Origin: Deltaproteobacteria bacterium HGW-Deltaproteobacteria-14
GTDB taxonomy: Bacteria; Myxococcota_A; UBA9042; PHBI01
Assembly: GCA_002841945.1 (NCBI GenBank)
Contig: PHBI01000064.1
Location: forward strand, 1 to 39,800
Length of the DNA: 39,800 nucleotides
Direction of reading: 5' to 3'
Part shown: piece after piece, positions 14,658 to 24,460 of the stretch
How the letters are laid out: the number at the start of each line of letters is the position of its first letter
How positions within the stretch are numbered: position 1 is the first letter of the stretch
The notes under the pieces: generated by a model
What the model was told of the DNA's origin: nothing
What the model saw: the letters and a program-made list of their open reading frames with translations, nothing else
The model's database searches: none
Translations under genes and position numbers: made by a program

Positions 14658-17600
14658 ATGAGGTCGTACAGCATCAACCTGCCGCTGTGGCTTGCAATCG
14701 GGGCGTCGCTGGCGCTCGTGGGCTGCCCCGACGAGGGGCTCCGCGCCATCGGCGCGAGCTGTGGGCAGAACCAGGAGTGCGTCAGCGGCATCTGCTCGGG
14801 GGGCGGGGTGTGCCTCGACCCCGAGGGCGACGCGGACGGCGACTCGCTGACCAACGGCGTCGAGGCCACCCTCGGCAGCGATCCCGAGGACCCCGACACC
14901 GACCGCGACGGCGTCAACGACGGGCTCGAGGTCGGCGGGCAGGTGCTGCAGGCCATCGACACCGACGGCGACGGCAAGCCCGACTGGGCCGAGAGCCTGC
15001 GCGCCGACGCCGACGCCGACTGCATCCCCGACCAGCTCGACGCCCGCGACGACGTCGTCGACGACGACTTCCAGTTCCTGACCGCCACCTACTGTCCCCA
15101 GGTCGGGGTGTGCGCGGGCGACGGGGCGACCCTGGCCGTCCGCTGCGACGTCGAGGACATCGTCGCCTGCGTCTTCGACGGGGTCCCGGGCTACGAGGCC
15201 CCCGAGGTCAGCTGCGACGACCTCGACAACGACTGCGACGGCGCCACCGACGCCGGGCTGGCCCCGTGCGAGGCGCAGACCACCGGCCTCGCCGCCGACC
15301 CCGAGGCGGTCACCGTGCCGCTCGGGCGCGCGGCCCAGATCAGCCTCCTGGCCGCCTACGACGACGACAGCTCCCGCGACGTCACCGCCGAGGCCGCCTG
15401 GTCGAGCGACGACGAGGGCGTCGTCACCGTGCTCGCCGGCGCCCTGACCCCGGTCGCCCTCGGCGCCACCACCGTCCACGCGGCCCTCGGCGACTTCACC
15501 GTCGACGTCGCGGTCACCGTCGGCCCCCCGGCGGTCGACGCGGTCGCGCTGTCCGAGGACGCCCTCACCGTGTCGATCGGCCACACGCGCGCGCTGACCC
15601 TCGAGGCGCAGTACTCCGACGGGACGTCCGGCGACGTCACCGCCGCGGCCGCCTGGAGCGCCGAGGACGCCGGCGTCGCCACCGTCACCGCCGGCCTCGT
15701 CGCCGGGGTCAGCGCCGCCGAGACCACCGTCACCGGCGCCTACGGGGGCGCCGAGGCGAGCGCGGCCGTCACCGTGGTCGCCGACGGCTGCGCCCCCACC
15801 GACCCCTGCGAGCACGGCGGGACCTGCACCTCCGACGGCGTCGGCGGCTTCGGCTGCGCCTGCGCGGACGGCTACGACGGCCCGACCTGCGCCGTCGACG
15901 TCGACGACTGCGCCGGCGCCCCGTGCCAGCACGGCGGCGTCTGCCAGGACGGCGTGAACACCTTCACCTGCGCTTGTGCCAACGGCTGGACCGGCGCGCT
16001 GTGCGAGGTCGAGATCAACGGCTGCGACGCCGCCCCCTGCCAGCACGGCGGGAGCTGCGTCGACGACGGCGTCGGCGCCTACCACTGCACCTGCCCCGCG
16101 GCCTGGAGCGGCGACCACTGCGACGTCGACGTCGACGAGTGCCAGGCCGCCCCCGCCCCCTGCGACCCCCACGCGGACTGCGTCAACGCCGACGGCGGCT
16201 TCAGCTGCAGCTGCCAGCCCGGGTGGGCCGGCACCGGGACCTTCTGCGCCAACGTCAACGAGTGCCTCGAGGGGACCGACGACTGCCTCGCGCTCGCGAC
16301 CTGCACCGACACCCTCGGCGGCTTCACCTGCGCCTGCCCGGACGGCTACAGCGGCGACGGCGTGACCGCCTGCGACGACGTCGACGAGTGCGCGGCCGGG
16401 ACGGCCGGCTGCGACGCCAACGCGACCTGCGAGAACACCGCCGGCGGCGCGAGCTGCACCTGCAAGACCGGCTACAGCGGCAGCGGCGCCAGCTGCGCCG
16501 ACGTCGACGAGTGCGCCCAGGGGACCGACGACTGCCTCCCCAACGCCGACTGCACCAACACCACCGGCGCCTGGAGCTGCGCGTGCAAGGTCGGCTTCAC
16601 CGGCGACGGCGTGACCTCCTGCGCGGACATCGACGAGTGCGCGACCGGCGCGGCCGGCTGCGACGCGAACGCCACCTGCCAGAACACGGCGGGCGGGGCG
16701 GTCTGCACCTGTAAGCCCGGCTGGGCCGGCGACGGCGCGACCTGCGCCAACGTCAACGAGTGTCTGCAGGGGACCGACGACTGCTTCGCGCTGGCGATCT
16801 GCGCCGACACGGCGGGGAGCTTCACCTGCACCTGCAAGAGCGGCTACAGCGGCGACGGCGTGACGGCCTGCGACGACGTCGACGAGTGCCAGGCCGGCAC
16901 GGACACCTGCGCCGCCCACGCGACGTGCCGCAACACCGTCGGCAGCTACGCCTGCGCCTGTGACGCCGGGTGGACGGGCGACGGGTACACCTGCCTCGAC
17001 GTCGACGAGTGCGCCGTCGGCGCCGACGACTGCGACCCGCACGCCACCTGCACCAACACCGACGGCGCCTGGAGCTGCGCCTGCGACGCCGGCTACAGCG
17101 GCGACGGCGTGAGCTGCGCCAACGTCGACGACTGCGCGCCGAGCCCGTGTCAGAACGGCGGGACCTGCGTCGACGGCGTGGCGGACTTCACCTGCCAGTG
17201 CCCGATCGGGTTCGCCGGGGAGCTGTGCGAGACGAACGTCAACGGCTGCGAGGACGCGCCGTGTCAGCACGGCGGGACCTGCACCGACGGCGTCGACCCG
17301 CCGTTCACCTGCGGCTGCCCGGGCGGCTGGACCGGCACCCTGTGCGAGCTCAACGTCGACGAGTGCGCGGCCGCTGCCGGGTCCCCCTGTGACCCGCACG
17401 CGACCTGCGTCGACACCCCGGGCTCCTACACCTGCACCTGCCAGAGCGGCTGGAGCGGCGACGGCGCGTCCTGCGTCGACGTCGACGAGTGCCAGCTCGC
17501 GACCGACAACTGCGCGGACGACGCGATCTGCACCGACATCGACGGCGGCTTCACCTGCGCCTGCCGCGACGGCTACAGCGGCGACGGCGTCATCTGCTCG

Positions 17601-20600
17601 AACGTCGACGAGTGCCAGCAGGGCACCGACACCTGCGACGCCCAGGCGACCTGCGCCGACACCGACGGCGGCTACACCTGCACCTGCAAGCCGGGCTGGG
17701 TCGGGGACGGCGAGACCTGCACCAACGTCAACGAGTGTCAGCAGGGGACCGACACCTGCGACGTCCACGCGACCTGCGCCGACACCCAGGGCGGCTACAC
17801 CTGCACCTGCAAGGCCGGCTGGAGCGGCGACGGTGAGGCGTGCGCCAACATCGACGAGTGTCAGCAGGGGACCGACACCTGCTCGGGGGACGCGACCTGC
17901 GCCGACACCCAGGGCGGCTACACCTGCACCTGCGAGCCCGGCTACGAGGGCAACGGCGTGGTCTGCGACGACGTGGACGAGTGCGACCTCGGGGCCGACG
18001 ACTGCGACGCGCACGCGACCTGCACCAACACCCCGGGCAGCTTCAGCTGCGCCTGCGACAGCGGCTGGAGCGGGGACGGGCGGAGCTGCGCCGACGTCGA
18101 CGAGTGCGGCGCCGGGACCGACGACTGCGACGCCCACGCGACCTGCACCAACACGCCGGGAGCGTGGCTGTGCGCTTGCGATACGGGCTGGGTCGGCAGC
18201 GGAAAAACCTGTTCCGATATCAATGAGTGCCAGGCTGGAACCGACGATTGCGATGCACACGCGGCGTGCTCCAACACCGCGGGGGGCTGGACCTGCACCT
18301 GCGACGCCGGGTGGTCGGGGACCGGTCAGGTGTGCAGCGACGTGGACGAGTGCGGCGCCGGGACCGACGACTGCGACGCCCACGCCACCTGCACCAACAG
18401 CGACGGCGGGTGGACCTGCGCCTGTGACGGCGGCTGGATCGGCAGCGGCCAGGCGTGCACGGACGTCGACGAGTGCGGTGCGGGGACGCACGACTGCGAC
18501 GACAACGCGACCTGCACCAACACCCAGGGCGGCTGGACCTGCGCCTGCGAGGTCGGCTGGTCGGGGACCGGTCAGGCCTGCGCCGACGTCGACGAGTGCG
18601 CCCTCGGGAGCGACGACTGCGACGCGAACGCGGGCTGCACCAACAGCCCGGGCGGCTGGGACTGTGCGTGCGACGCCGGGTTCACCGGCGACGGCGTGAC
18701 CTGCACCGATCTGAACGAGTGCGCCGGCCAGGGCACGGGCAACGACTGCGACGCGCACGCCACCTGCACCAACACCCCGGGCGGCTTCAGCTGCGCCTGC
18801 GCCGCCGGCTACCACGGCGACGGCGTGACGTGCGTCGACGACGACGAGTGCGCGGGGGAGGGGGTCGGCGACGACTGCGCGACCAACGCGAGCTGCACCA
18901 ACACGCCCGGCGGCTTCACCTGCAAGTGCGACCCGGGCACCTTCGGTGACGGCACGAGCTGCACCGCGTGTACCCCGGTCGCGCAGTGCGCCGGTCAGGT
19001 CGTGTGCACCAACGCCGGGGACTCGCTGTGCCAGGACTGCGCGCACGGCTACGAGCTGTCCGGCGGGCAGTGCGTCGACGTCGACGAGTGCGCGCTCAAC
19101 AGCGACGGCTGCCCGGTGACGGCGACCTGCACCAACACCCCCGGCGGCTTCACGTGCACCGCGTGCCCGAGCGGCTACGAGAACGGCGGGGCCGACAGCT
19201 GCGTCGACGTCGACGAGTGCGACCGCGACACCGACGACTGCGACCCGCGCGCCGGCTGCGTCAACACCGCCGGCGGCTTCACCTGCACCTGCCCGGCGGG
19301 GACGTGGGGTCCGGGGACGACCTGCACCGACTGCACCGCGGTCGCCAACTGCGCCGGCAGCGTCAGCTGCACCTCGGCGACCGACTCGCGCTGCTCGGCC
19401 TGCGCGGACGGCTACACGCTCCTCGGCGACGGCACGTGCAAAGACGTCGACGAGTGCGCCCTCGGGACCGACACCTGCAGCGACACCCAGCTGTGCGCCA
19501 ACACCGGCGGCGGCTTCACGTGCACCGACTGCGCCGCCGGATCCTGGAACGACCCCGCCGACGGCCAGGAGGCCTGCGTCGACGTCGACGAGTGCGCGGT
19601 CGGCAGCGACGACTGCGACGCGAACGCGACGTGCAGGAACACGGTCGGCGGCTTCAGCTGCACCTGCGACGCCGGCTACTTCGGCTCGGGGACGGTCTGC
19701 GACCAGTGCACCGCGGTCGCCAACTGCGCGGCGGGCGCCGTGACCTGCACGGCGGTCGACGACTCGAAGTGCAGCGGCTGCGTGTCCGGCTACGAGGTCG
19801 ACGACTCCGCGCGGTGCGTCGACATCGACGAGTGCAGCCCGGCGGACGCCAACGGGCGCTGCGCCCCGCTGACCGAGATCTGCAAGAACAACGCTGGGGG
19901 CTACGCCTGCGCGGTCTGCGACGCGGGGTACTACAACGACCCCGACGACGGCGCGGAGATCTGCGTGGACGTGGACGAGTGCGCGACCGGCGCCGACGAC
20001 TGCGACGCGAACGCGACCTGCGGCAACACCGTCGGCGGCTGGACGTGTACGTGCAAGGCCGGGACCTGGGGCTCGGGGCAGGTCTGCACCACCTGCGGCG
20101 CCGTCCCCGGCTGCCGCTCGGGGCAGGTCCGCTGCACCACGGCGAGCGACTCGACCTGCCTCGCCTGCCAGGCGGGCTACGCGCTGAACCCCGACACCGG
20201 GCTGTGCGACGACGTCGACGAGTGCGCGCTGAACACCGACAACTGCGGCGCGGACGCGATCTGCGAGAACTCCGCCGGCTCGTTCAGCTGCACGGTGTGC
20301 GCCCCGGGCTACGAGAACGGCGGCGACGACACCTGCGTCGACATCGACGAGTGCCAGACCGGCGCCCACGGCTGCGTCGCGCCCGGGGGCGTGTGCCGCA
20401 ACACCGCGGGGAGCTACGCCTGCGACTGCTGGCCGGGCTACGGCGGCCCGACCTGCGCCGACGCGGCCGCCTGCACCCTCTACGTCGCCAAGGGGGCGTC
20501 CCCCGGCGGCGACGGCACCAAGTGGGAGGCGGCGTACGACGGCTTCGGCGCGCTGCCCCCGGTCATCGGGCCGAGCTGCGCGGTGTGGGTCGCCGAGGGG

Positions 20601-23333
20601 GTGTACCCGGGCTCGGGCACGACCGCGCCGGTGCTGCAGATGCGCGACGGCGTCGCGTACTACGGGGGCTTCGGCGGGACCGAGACGGCCCTCGACCAGC
20701 GCGACCCCGACGCGCACGTGGTCGTCCTCGACGGCCAGGACGCCGCCTACAACGTCGTCGTCGCCGCGAGCGGCGGCGTGCTCGACGGCTTCACGATCAC
20801 CGGCGGCTACGCCCGCGGCGCGTCGGTGTGCGGCGGTGGCGTGCTCGCTCGGGACGTCAGCGGGGTCGCGCTGCGGCGCTGCGTGATCAGCGCCAACCGC
20901 GCCAAATACGGCGGCGGGCTGTGCGTGTCGAGCAGCGCGGACGTGACCCTCGCGGGGGTCGAGCTGAGCGGGAACGTGGCGAGCAGCGCCGGCGGCGGCG
21001 CGTACCTCCTCGCCAGCGCGGCGTTCACCTTCACCGAGGGGATGGTCTATGACAACGAGGCGAGCGCGGTCGGCGCCGGCCTCGCCCTCCGAAGCGCGGT
21101 CGAGGTGCGGCTCATCGACCTGACCCTCACCGCCAACGCGACCGTGTTCGACGGCGCGAGCGCCGGCGGCGCGATCCACCTCTCCTCCGGCAGCGAGGCG
21201 GTCGCCGAGCGCGTCACGGTGCGCGGCAACCAGGCGGACTACGGCGGCGGCGTGGCCGCGGCCCTGGGCTCGATCTTCGTCGGCCGCAACATCGTCCTCG
21301 CCGACAACAGCGCCAACGCGCGCGGCGGCAACGTCAACGTGAACGGCGCCGAGGTGTCGCTGCTCCACGCGACGGTCACCGCCGGCCACGCCCAGGACGG
21401 CGCGGCGGTCTACATCGAGGGGGACGGGACCGGCGTGTTCGACGCCAGCGCGTCGATCCTGTGGGCCAACGACTCGCCCGAGTACGGCGGAGACGCGGGC
21501 AGCGCCTCGGTCGCCGACTCCATCACGACCCTCCAGGGGGCGAACAACCAGGCGGTCGCCCCGCTGTGGGTGGGCTGGCCGACGGATCTCCGGCTGTTCT
21601 CGACCTCGCCGGCCGTCGACCAGGTCAAGCTCTCCGTGGTCGACGACGACATCCGCCAGGCGCCGCGCGTGTCGGTGCCGTGGGGCGCCCCGGACTTCTC
21701 CGGCGACCTCGGGGCCTACGAGTTCCAGCCCGGCCCCGCCCCGCGCGACCCCTACGTGTGGCACGTCCGCCAGACGGCCCAGGGCGACGCCTCGGGCTAC
21801 ACCTGGCCGGACGCCTTCCCCACCCTCGACAAGGGGCTCGACGCCGCCCAGCTCGGTGACATGGTGTGGGTGGCGGCCGACGGCGATGTCGGGACCACCT
21901 ACCGGCCCGAGACCTACGGGAGCGGCGGCGACTCCTCCTTCGTGATGCCCGACGGGATCGTGCTGCTCGGCGGCTTCGACGCGAGCGACGCGACCGCGGA
22001 CCTCGGGTCGCGCAAGCCGAGCACCTACGTCACCACCCTGGCGTGCGACCTCGGCGAGAAGGGGCAGAGCGACAACGGCTGCGGCCACGTGCTCCGCCTC
22101 GGCAAGGACGTGTGGGTGGACGGCTTCACCATCCGCGGCGGCAGCGTCAAGGAGGGCGGCGCCACGCCCGACGGTGGCGGTGTCCTCGGCCTCGACGTCG
22201 GCGCGACCACGCTCAGCAACCTCACGGTCCTCGACAACTTCGTCGACGGCGGCTCCGGCGGGGGCGTCAGCGTCCAGGGGTGCGAGAGCCTCACGCTGAG
22301 CGACGTCCTCGTCGACGACGGCCACGCGCCGGTCGGCGACGGCGGCGGCGTCAGCGTGCGCCAGTGCGCTGGCCTGGTCGTCGACGGCCTGACCGTCAGC
22401 GGCAGCTCCGCCAAGCGAGAAGGCGGCGGGCTCTACCTCGCCGACGATCCCGAGGCCGACCTGCGGGCGGTCACCGTGACCGGCAACACGACCCTCGTCG
22501 CCAGCGGCGGGGTCTTCCTCGGGGGGATGAACGGGCTGACGTGGATCGGCGGTGGGGTCACCGGCAACGTCGCTGGGGACCACGGCGGCGGGATGCGCGT
22601 CGTCGGGTCGCAGTCGGTGACCCTCGAGGGCGTCGCGTTCGTCGGCAACACCGCCGGCGATCAGGGCGGCGGCGTCCAGGTCGACGGCAGCGAGCTGACC
22701 CTGACCGACCTGACCCTCTTCAACAACCACGCGGCGCGCGGCGGCGGGCTGTACGTCACCCCTGGCGGCGACGTCGTCCTCGATCACGTCTGGCTCGACA
22801 AGAACGACGCCGGGCGGGTCGCCGGGCAGGACAGCAGCGGGTGGGGCGGCGCTTACGTGGACGCCGGCGCGCTCTACGCGAAGAACACGCTGATCACGAG
22901 GAACACGGCGGCGGCCGGGGGCGCGGCGGGGCTCACCGCCGGCGGCGACACGACCCTGTACTTCACCACGGTGGCCGGACACCTCGGGCAGAAGGGCAGC
23001 CTCGCGGTGGACGGGACGCTGAGCGTCAAGAACAGCGTCGTGTGGCCGATCGAGGCGAGCGCCCCCGAGGTCGACCTCATCGGCGGTCAGGTCATCGCGT
23101 CGCTCTCGGACATCGCCGGCGCGGGCTCCGGCTGCGCCGTCGCGTGGAGCTGCGACATGGTCATCGACGCCTACCCGGCCTTCGTGAGCGCGACGGACTA
23201 CCACCTGACCGACGAGTCCCCAGCGGTGGACGCCGCGGCCCCGGACCCCGAGACCAAAGACGACCTCGACGGGCGACAGCGACCCCAGCGCGGCGGCTGG
23301 GACATGGGCTGCTACGAGCTCCCGGAGAAGTAG
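14658..23333 (+). CDS. giant multi-EGF lipoprotein with beta-helix C-terminus
   Basis: A 2,891-residue surface lipoprotein. The signal peptide ends in the lipobox LVGC with the lipidated Cys at residue 23. Next come a Cys-rich GASCGQNQECVSGIC segment, calcium-binding TSP3-type Asp repeats (about 55-130), a MopE-like CDDLDNDCDG motif (about 185-195) and two Big2 Ig-like domains (about 210-375). About 34 EGF-like modules (377-1933) follow, mostly calcium-binding type beginning D-[VI]-[DN]-E-C, and after them two right-handed beta-helix regions (about 1935-2360 and 2361-2890) rich in GGG and N-x-A turns. The ATG at 14658 has GGGGAG upstream and gives the best signal peptide. The architecture suggests a long, calcium-stiffened stalk with a beta-helix tip for adhesion or polysaccharide binding; no catalytic residues were identified. 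A putative metal-dependent adhesin role is inference. Confidence 0.93.
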   Translation: MRSYSINLPLWLAIGASLALVGCPDEGLRAIGASCGQNQECVSGICSGGGVCLDPEGDADGDSLTNGVEATLGSDPEDPDTDRDGVNDGLEVGGQVLQAIDTDGDGKPDWAESLRADADADCIPDQLDARDDVVDDDFQFLTATYCPQVGVCAGDGATLAVRCDVEDIVACVFDGVPGYEAPEVSCDDLDNDCDGATDAGLAPCEAQTTGLAADPEAVTVPLGRAAQISLLAAYDDDSSRDVTAEAAWSSDDEGVVTVLAGALTPVALGATTVHAALGDFTVDVAVTVGPPAVDAVALSEDALTVSIGHTRALTLEAQYSDGTSGDVTAAAAWSAEDAGVATVTAGLVAGVSAAETTVTGAYGGAEASAAVTVVADGCAPTDPCEHGGTCTSDGVGGFGCACADGYDGPTCAVDVDDCAGAPCQHGGVCQDGVNTFTCACANGWTGALCEVEINGCDAAPCQHGGSCVDDGVGAYHCTCPAAWSGDHCDVDVDECQAAPAPCDPHADCVNADGGFSCSCQPGWAGTGTFCANVNECLEGTDDCLALATCTDTLGGFTCACPDGYSGDGVTACDDVDECAAGTAGCDANATCENTAGGASCTCKTGYSGSGASCADVDECAQGTDDCLPNADCTNTTGAWSCACKVGFTGDGVTSCADIDECATGAAGCDANATCQNTAGGAVCTCKPGWAGDGATCANVNECLQGTDDCFALAICADTAGSFTCTCKSGYSGDGVTACDDVDECQAGTDTCAAHATCRNTVGSYACACDAGWTGDGYTCLDVDECAVGADDCDPHATCTNTDGAWSCACDAGYSGDGVSCANVDDCAPSPCQNGGTCVDGVADFTCQCPIGFAGELCETNVNGCEDAPCQHGGTCTDGVDPPFTCGCPGGWTGTLCELNVDECAAAAGSPCDPHATCVDTPGSYTCTCQSGWSGDGASCVDVDECQLATDNCADDAICTDIDGGFTCACRDGYSGDGVICSNVDECQQGTDTCDAQATCADTDGGYTCTCKPGWVGDGETCTNVNECQQGTDTCDVHATCADTQGGYTCTCKAGWSGDGEACANIDECQQGTDTCSGDATCADTQGGYTCTCEPGYEGNGVVCDDVDECDLGADDCDAHATCTNTPGSFSCACDSGWSGDGRSCADVDECGAGTDDCDAHATCTNTPGAWLCACDTGWVGSGKTCSDINECQAGTDDCDAHAACSNTAGGWTCTCDAGWSGTGQVCSDVDECGAGTDDCDAHATCTNSDGGWTCACDGGWIGSGQACTDVDECGAGTHDCDDNATCTNTQGGWTCACEVGWSGTGQACADVDECALGSDDCDANAGCTNSPGGWDCACDAGFTGDGVTCTDLNECAGQGTGNDCDAHATCTNTPGGFSCACAAGYHGDGVTCVDDDECAGEGVGDDCATNASCTNTPGGFTCKCDPGTFGDGTSCTACTPVAQCAGQVVCTNAGDSLCQDCAHGYELSGGQCVDVDECALNSDGCPVTATCTNTPGGFTCTACPSGYENGGADSCVDVDECDRDTDDCDPRAGCVNTAGGFTCTCPAGTWGPGTTCTDCTAVANCAGSVSCTSATDSRCSACADGYTLLGDGTCKDVDECALGTDTCSDTQLCANTGGGFTCTDCAAGSWNDPADGQEACVDVDECAVGSDDCDANATCRNTVGGFSCTCDAGYFGSGTVCDQCTAVANCAAGAVTCTAVDDSKCSGCVSGYEVDDSARCVDIDECSPADANGRCAPLTEICKNNAGGYACAVCDAGYYNDPDDGAEICVDVDECATGADDCDANATCGNTVGGWTCTCKAGTWGSGQVCTTCGAVPGCRSGQVRCTTASDSTCLACQAGYALNPDTGLCDDVDECALNTDNCGADAICENSAGSFSCTVCAPGYENGGDDTCVDIDECQTGAHGCVAPGGVCRNTAGSYACDCWPGYGGPTCADAAACTLYVAKGASPGGDGTKWEAAYDGFGALPPVIGPSCAVWVAEGVYPGSGTTAPVLQMRDGVAYYGGFGGTETALDQRDPDAHVVVLDGQDAAYNVVVAASGGVLDGFTITGGYARGASVCGGGVLARDVSGVALRRCVISANRAKYGGGLCVSSSADVTLAGVELSGNVASSAGGGAYLLASAAFTFTEGMVYDNEASAVGAGLALRSAVEVRLIDLTLTANATVFDGASAGGAIHLSSGSEAVAERVTVRGNQADYGGGVAAALGSIFVGRNIVLADNSANARGGNVNVNGAEVSLLHATVTAGHAQDGAAVYIEGDGTGVFDASASILWANDSPEYGGDAGSASVADSITTLQGANNQAVAPLWVGWPTDLRLFSTSPAVDQVKLSVVDDDIRQAPRVSVPWGAPDFSGDLGAYEFQPGPAPRDPYVWHVRQTAQGDASGYTWPDAFPTLDKGLDAAQLGDMVWVAADGDVGTTYRPETYGSGGDSSFVMPDGIVLLGGFDASDATADLGSRKPSTYVTTLACDLGEKGQSDNGCGHVLRLGKDVWVDGFTIRGGSVKEGGATPDGGGVLGLDVGATTLSNLTVLDNFVDGGSGGGVSVQGCESLTLSDVLVDDGHAPVGDGGGVSVRQCAGLVVDGLTVSGSSAKREGGGLYLADDPEADLRAVTVTGNTTLVASGGVFLGGMNGLTWIGGGVTGNVAGDHGGGMRVVGSQSVTLEGVAFVGNTAGDQGGGVQVDGSELTLTDLTLFNNHAARGGGLYVTPGGDVVLDHVWLDKNDAGRVAGQDSSGWGGAYVDAGALYAKNTLITRNTAAAGGAAGLTAGGDTTLYFTTVAGHLGQKGSLAVDGTLSVKNSVVWPIEASAPEVDLIGGQVIASLSDIAGAGSGCAVAWSCDMVIDAYPAFVSATDYHLTDESPAVDAAAPDPETKDDLDGRQRPQRGGWDMGCYELPEK
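15787..20460 (+). repeat. tandem EGF-module array, period near 123 bases
   Basis: About 34 EGF-like modules in tandem, most about 41 codons long. The nucleotide repeat is strongest at the module start (GACGTCGACGAGTGC-like) and at the ACCTGCACCAACAC-like segment. Modules 16-18 and 19-23 are especially alike, which points to recent duplication or gene conversion inside the array. Four later modules are followed by a variant insert, such as TAVANCAGSVSCTSATDSRC. Confidence 0.9.
18176..18262 (+). other. codon-atypical AT-richer island inside the EGF array
   Basis: Within one EGF junction the wobble bases change abruptly from G/C to A/T: codons GCT, GAT, GGA, AAA, TGT, AAT, GCA and GAT occur in a run that encodes VGSGKTCSDINECQAG and the following DDCDAH. 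The modules on both sides use almost only G/C-ending codons for the same residues. The reading frame and module pattern are intact. Confidence 0.75.
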
Positions 23334-23382
23334 CCGGCCGGAGCGCTCGAACGCGGCGGCGAAATCCGCCATAACAGCGGGC

Positions 23383-24315
23383 ATGGACTTCGTTCGCACC
23401 CCGTGGCTCGCCTCGCACCAACAGACCCGCACGTCGCTCGCCAAGCGCGCCGTCTACCGGGTCGCGCGCCCGCTGCTGTCGCTCCGGGCGCGCCGCGCGC
23501 TGTCGCCCGAGCTGCTCGCGGCCACGCGCCCCGACCTGGTGCTGTTCACCCGCGGGCTGCCCCTCGAGGACCGGCGCGCGTGGGCGGTCCGCGGGGTCGA
23601 CCTCTCCCGGGCCACGGTCCTTGTCCAGGGGACGGGCACCGGCTGGGACGTGATCTCGTGGGCGGCCCTGCGCCCTCGCGAGATCATCGCCACCGACCTC
23701 TACGACTTCTCGGAGAGCTGGTCGGAGGTCGCCGCATATTGCAATGCAACATACGGCGTCCCGGTGCGCTTTCAGGCGGCGCCGCTCGAGGACCACGGCT
23801 TCCTCGCGCCGGGGACGGTCGATCTGGCGGTGTCGGACGCGGTCTTCGAGCACTGCACCGACCTCGGCGCGGTGCTGGCCGAGACGCGGCGCGTCCTGCG
23901 CCCGGGCGGGCGGGTCTACGCGAGCTACGGCCCGCTCTGGTACGGGCCCGGGGGGGACCACTTCTCCGGGCGCGGCGGGCTCGCGACGATCTACAACCAC
24001 GTGCTGCTCGCGCCCGACGCCTACCGCGCCTACTTCGCGGCGCAGCGCCGGGACGACGAGGACTTCCAGTCGGGGGGCCGCTACGTCGAGCTCGACCTCT
24101 TCTCGAAGCTGACCACCCGCGCGTACCTCGGGGCCTTCGCCGCCGCCGGCTTCACCCGCGAGGGCCTCGTCTACGAGGCCGCCGCCGTCGGGCTGCGCTT
24201 CCGCGCCGCCCACCCCGCGCTGTGGGAGCGGCTGCTCCTCGCCGTCCACCCCCGCGCCGACCGCGACGATCTGCTCGTGCGCGGCCACCTCGTCCGCCTC
24301 CGCGCCCCGCGCTGA
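23383..24315 (+). CDS. class I SAM-dependent methyltransferase
   Basis: A 310-residue methyltransferase. Motif I is degenerate but recognisable (VLVQGTGTGWDVI, about residues 79-91), the acidic loop is IIATDLYDFSESW, and VDLAVSDAVFEHCTDL followed by AETRRVLRPGGRVYASYGP is the classic Methyltransf_11 segment. The C-terminal part, with YNHVLLAPDAYRAYF and TTRAYLGAFAAAGF, is family-specific. It starts 50 bases after the EGF lipoprotein gene, so the two may be cotranscribed. Its substrate is unknown; sugar methylation for the nearby glycan is possible. A small AT-rich patch (23735-23755) encodes AYCNATYG. Confidence 0.82.
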   Translation: MDFVRTPWLASHQQTRTSLAKRAVYRVARPLLSLRARRALSPELLAATRPDLVLFTRGLPLEDRRAWAVRGVDLSRATVLVQGTGTGWDVISWAALRPREIIATDLYDFSESWSEVAAYCNATYGVPVRFQAAPLEDHGFLAPGTVDLAVSDAVFEHCTDLGAVLAETRRVLRPGGRVYASYGPLWYGPGGDHFSGRGGLATIYNHVLLAPDAYRAYFAAQRRDDEDFQSGGRYVELDLFSKLTTRAYLGAFAAAGFTREGLVYEAAAVGLRFRAAHPALWERLLLAVHPRADRDDLLVRGHLVRLRAPR

Positions 24316-24364
24316 CGCGCGCCGGGGACCTCGAGGGGCGGCCCTGAGGGGCCGGCGCGGCGTC
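24314..24364 (+). terminator. hairpin after methyltransferase gene
   Basis: GACGCGCGCCGG (24314-24325) pairs with CCGGCGCGGCGTC (24352-24364), with one bulged base, and overlaps the tail of the stop codon. A smaller GGCC/GGCC stem can form inside. No T-tract follows. Confidence 0.45.
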
Positions 24365-24460
24365 GGGCCCCGTGCTCGTGGCCCGATACAAAGCCGTCCT
24401 CGAATCGAACGGGGATGGCTGCTACACCTCGTGATGACGAATCACGACCGGAGCGAGACG

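Noticed and set aside
15787..20460. Regular repeats that could suggest a CRISPR or satellite array
   Set aside because: The period (about 123 bases), intact reading frame and conserved Cys pattern show that they are protein-coding EGF modules.
14289..23444. A very long open frame on the minus strand opposite the EGF lipoprotein gene
   Set aside because: It mirrors the GC-rich repeat array; its translation is monotonous Val/Gly/Ala/Arg text with no domains, while the plus strand has signal peptide, EGF and beta-helix motifs.
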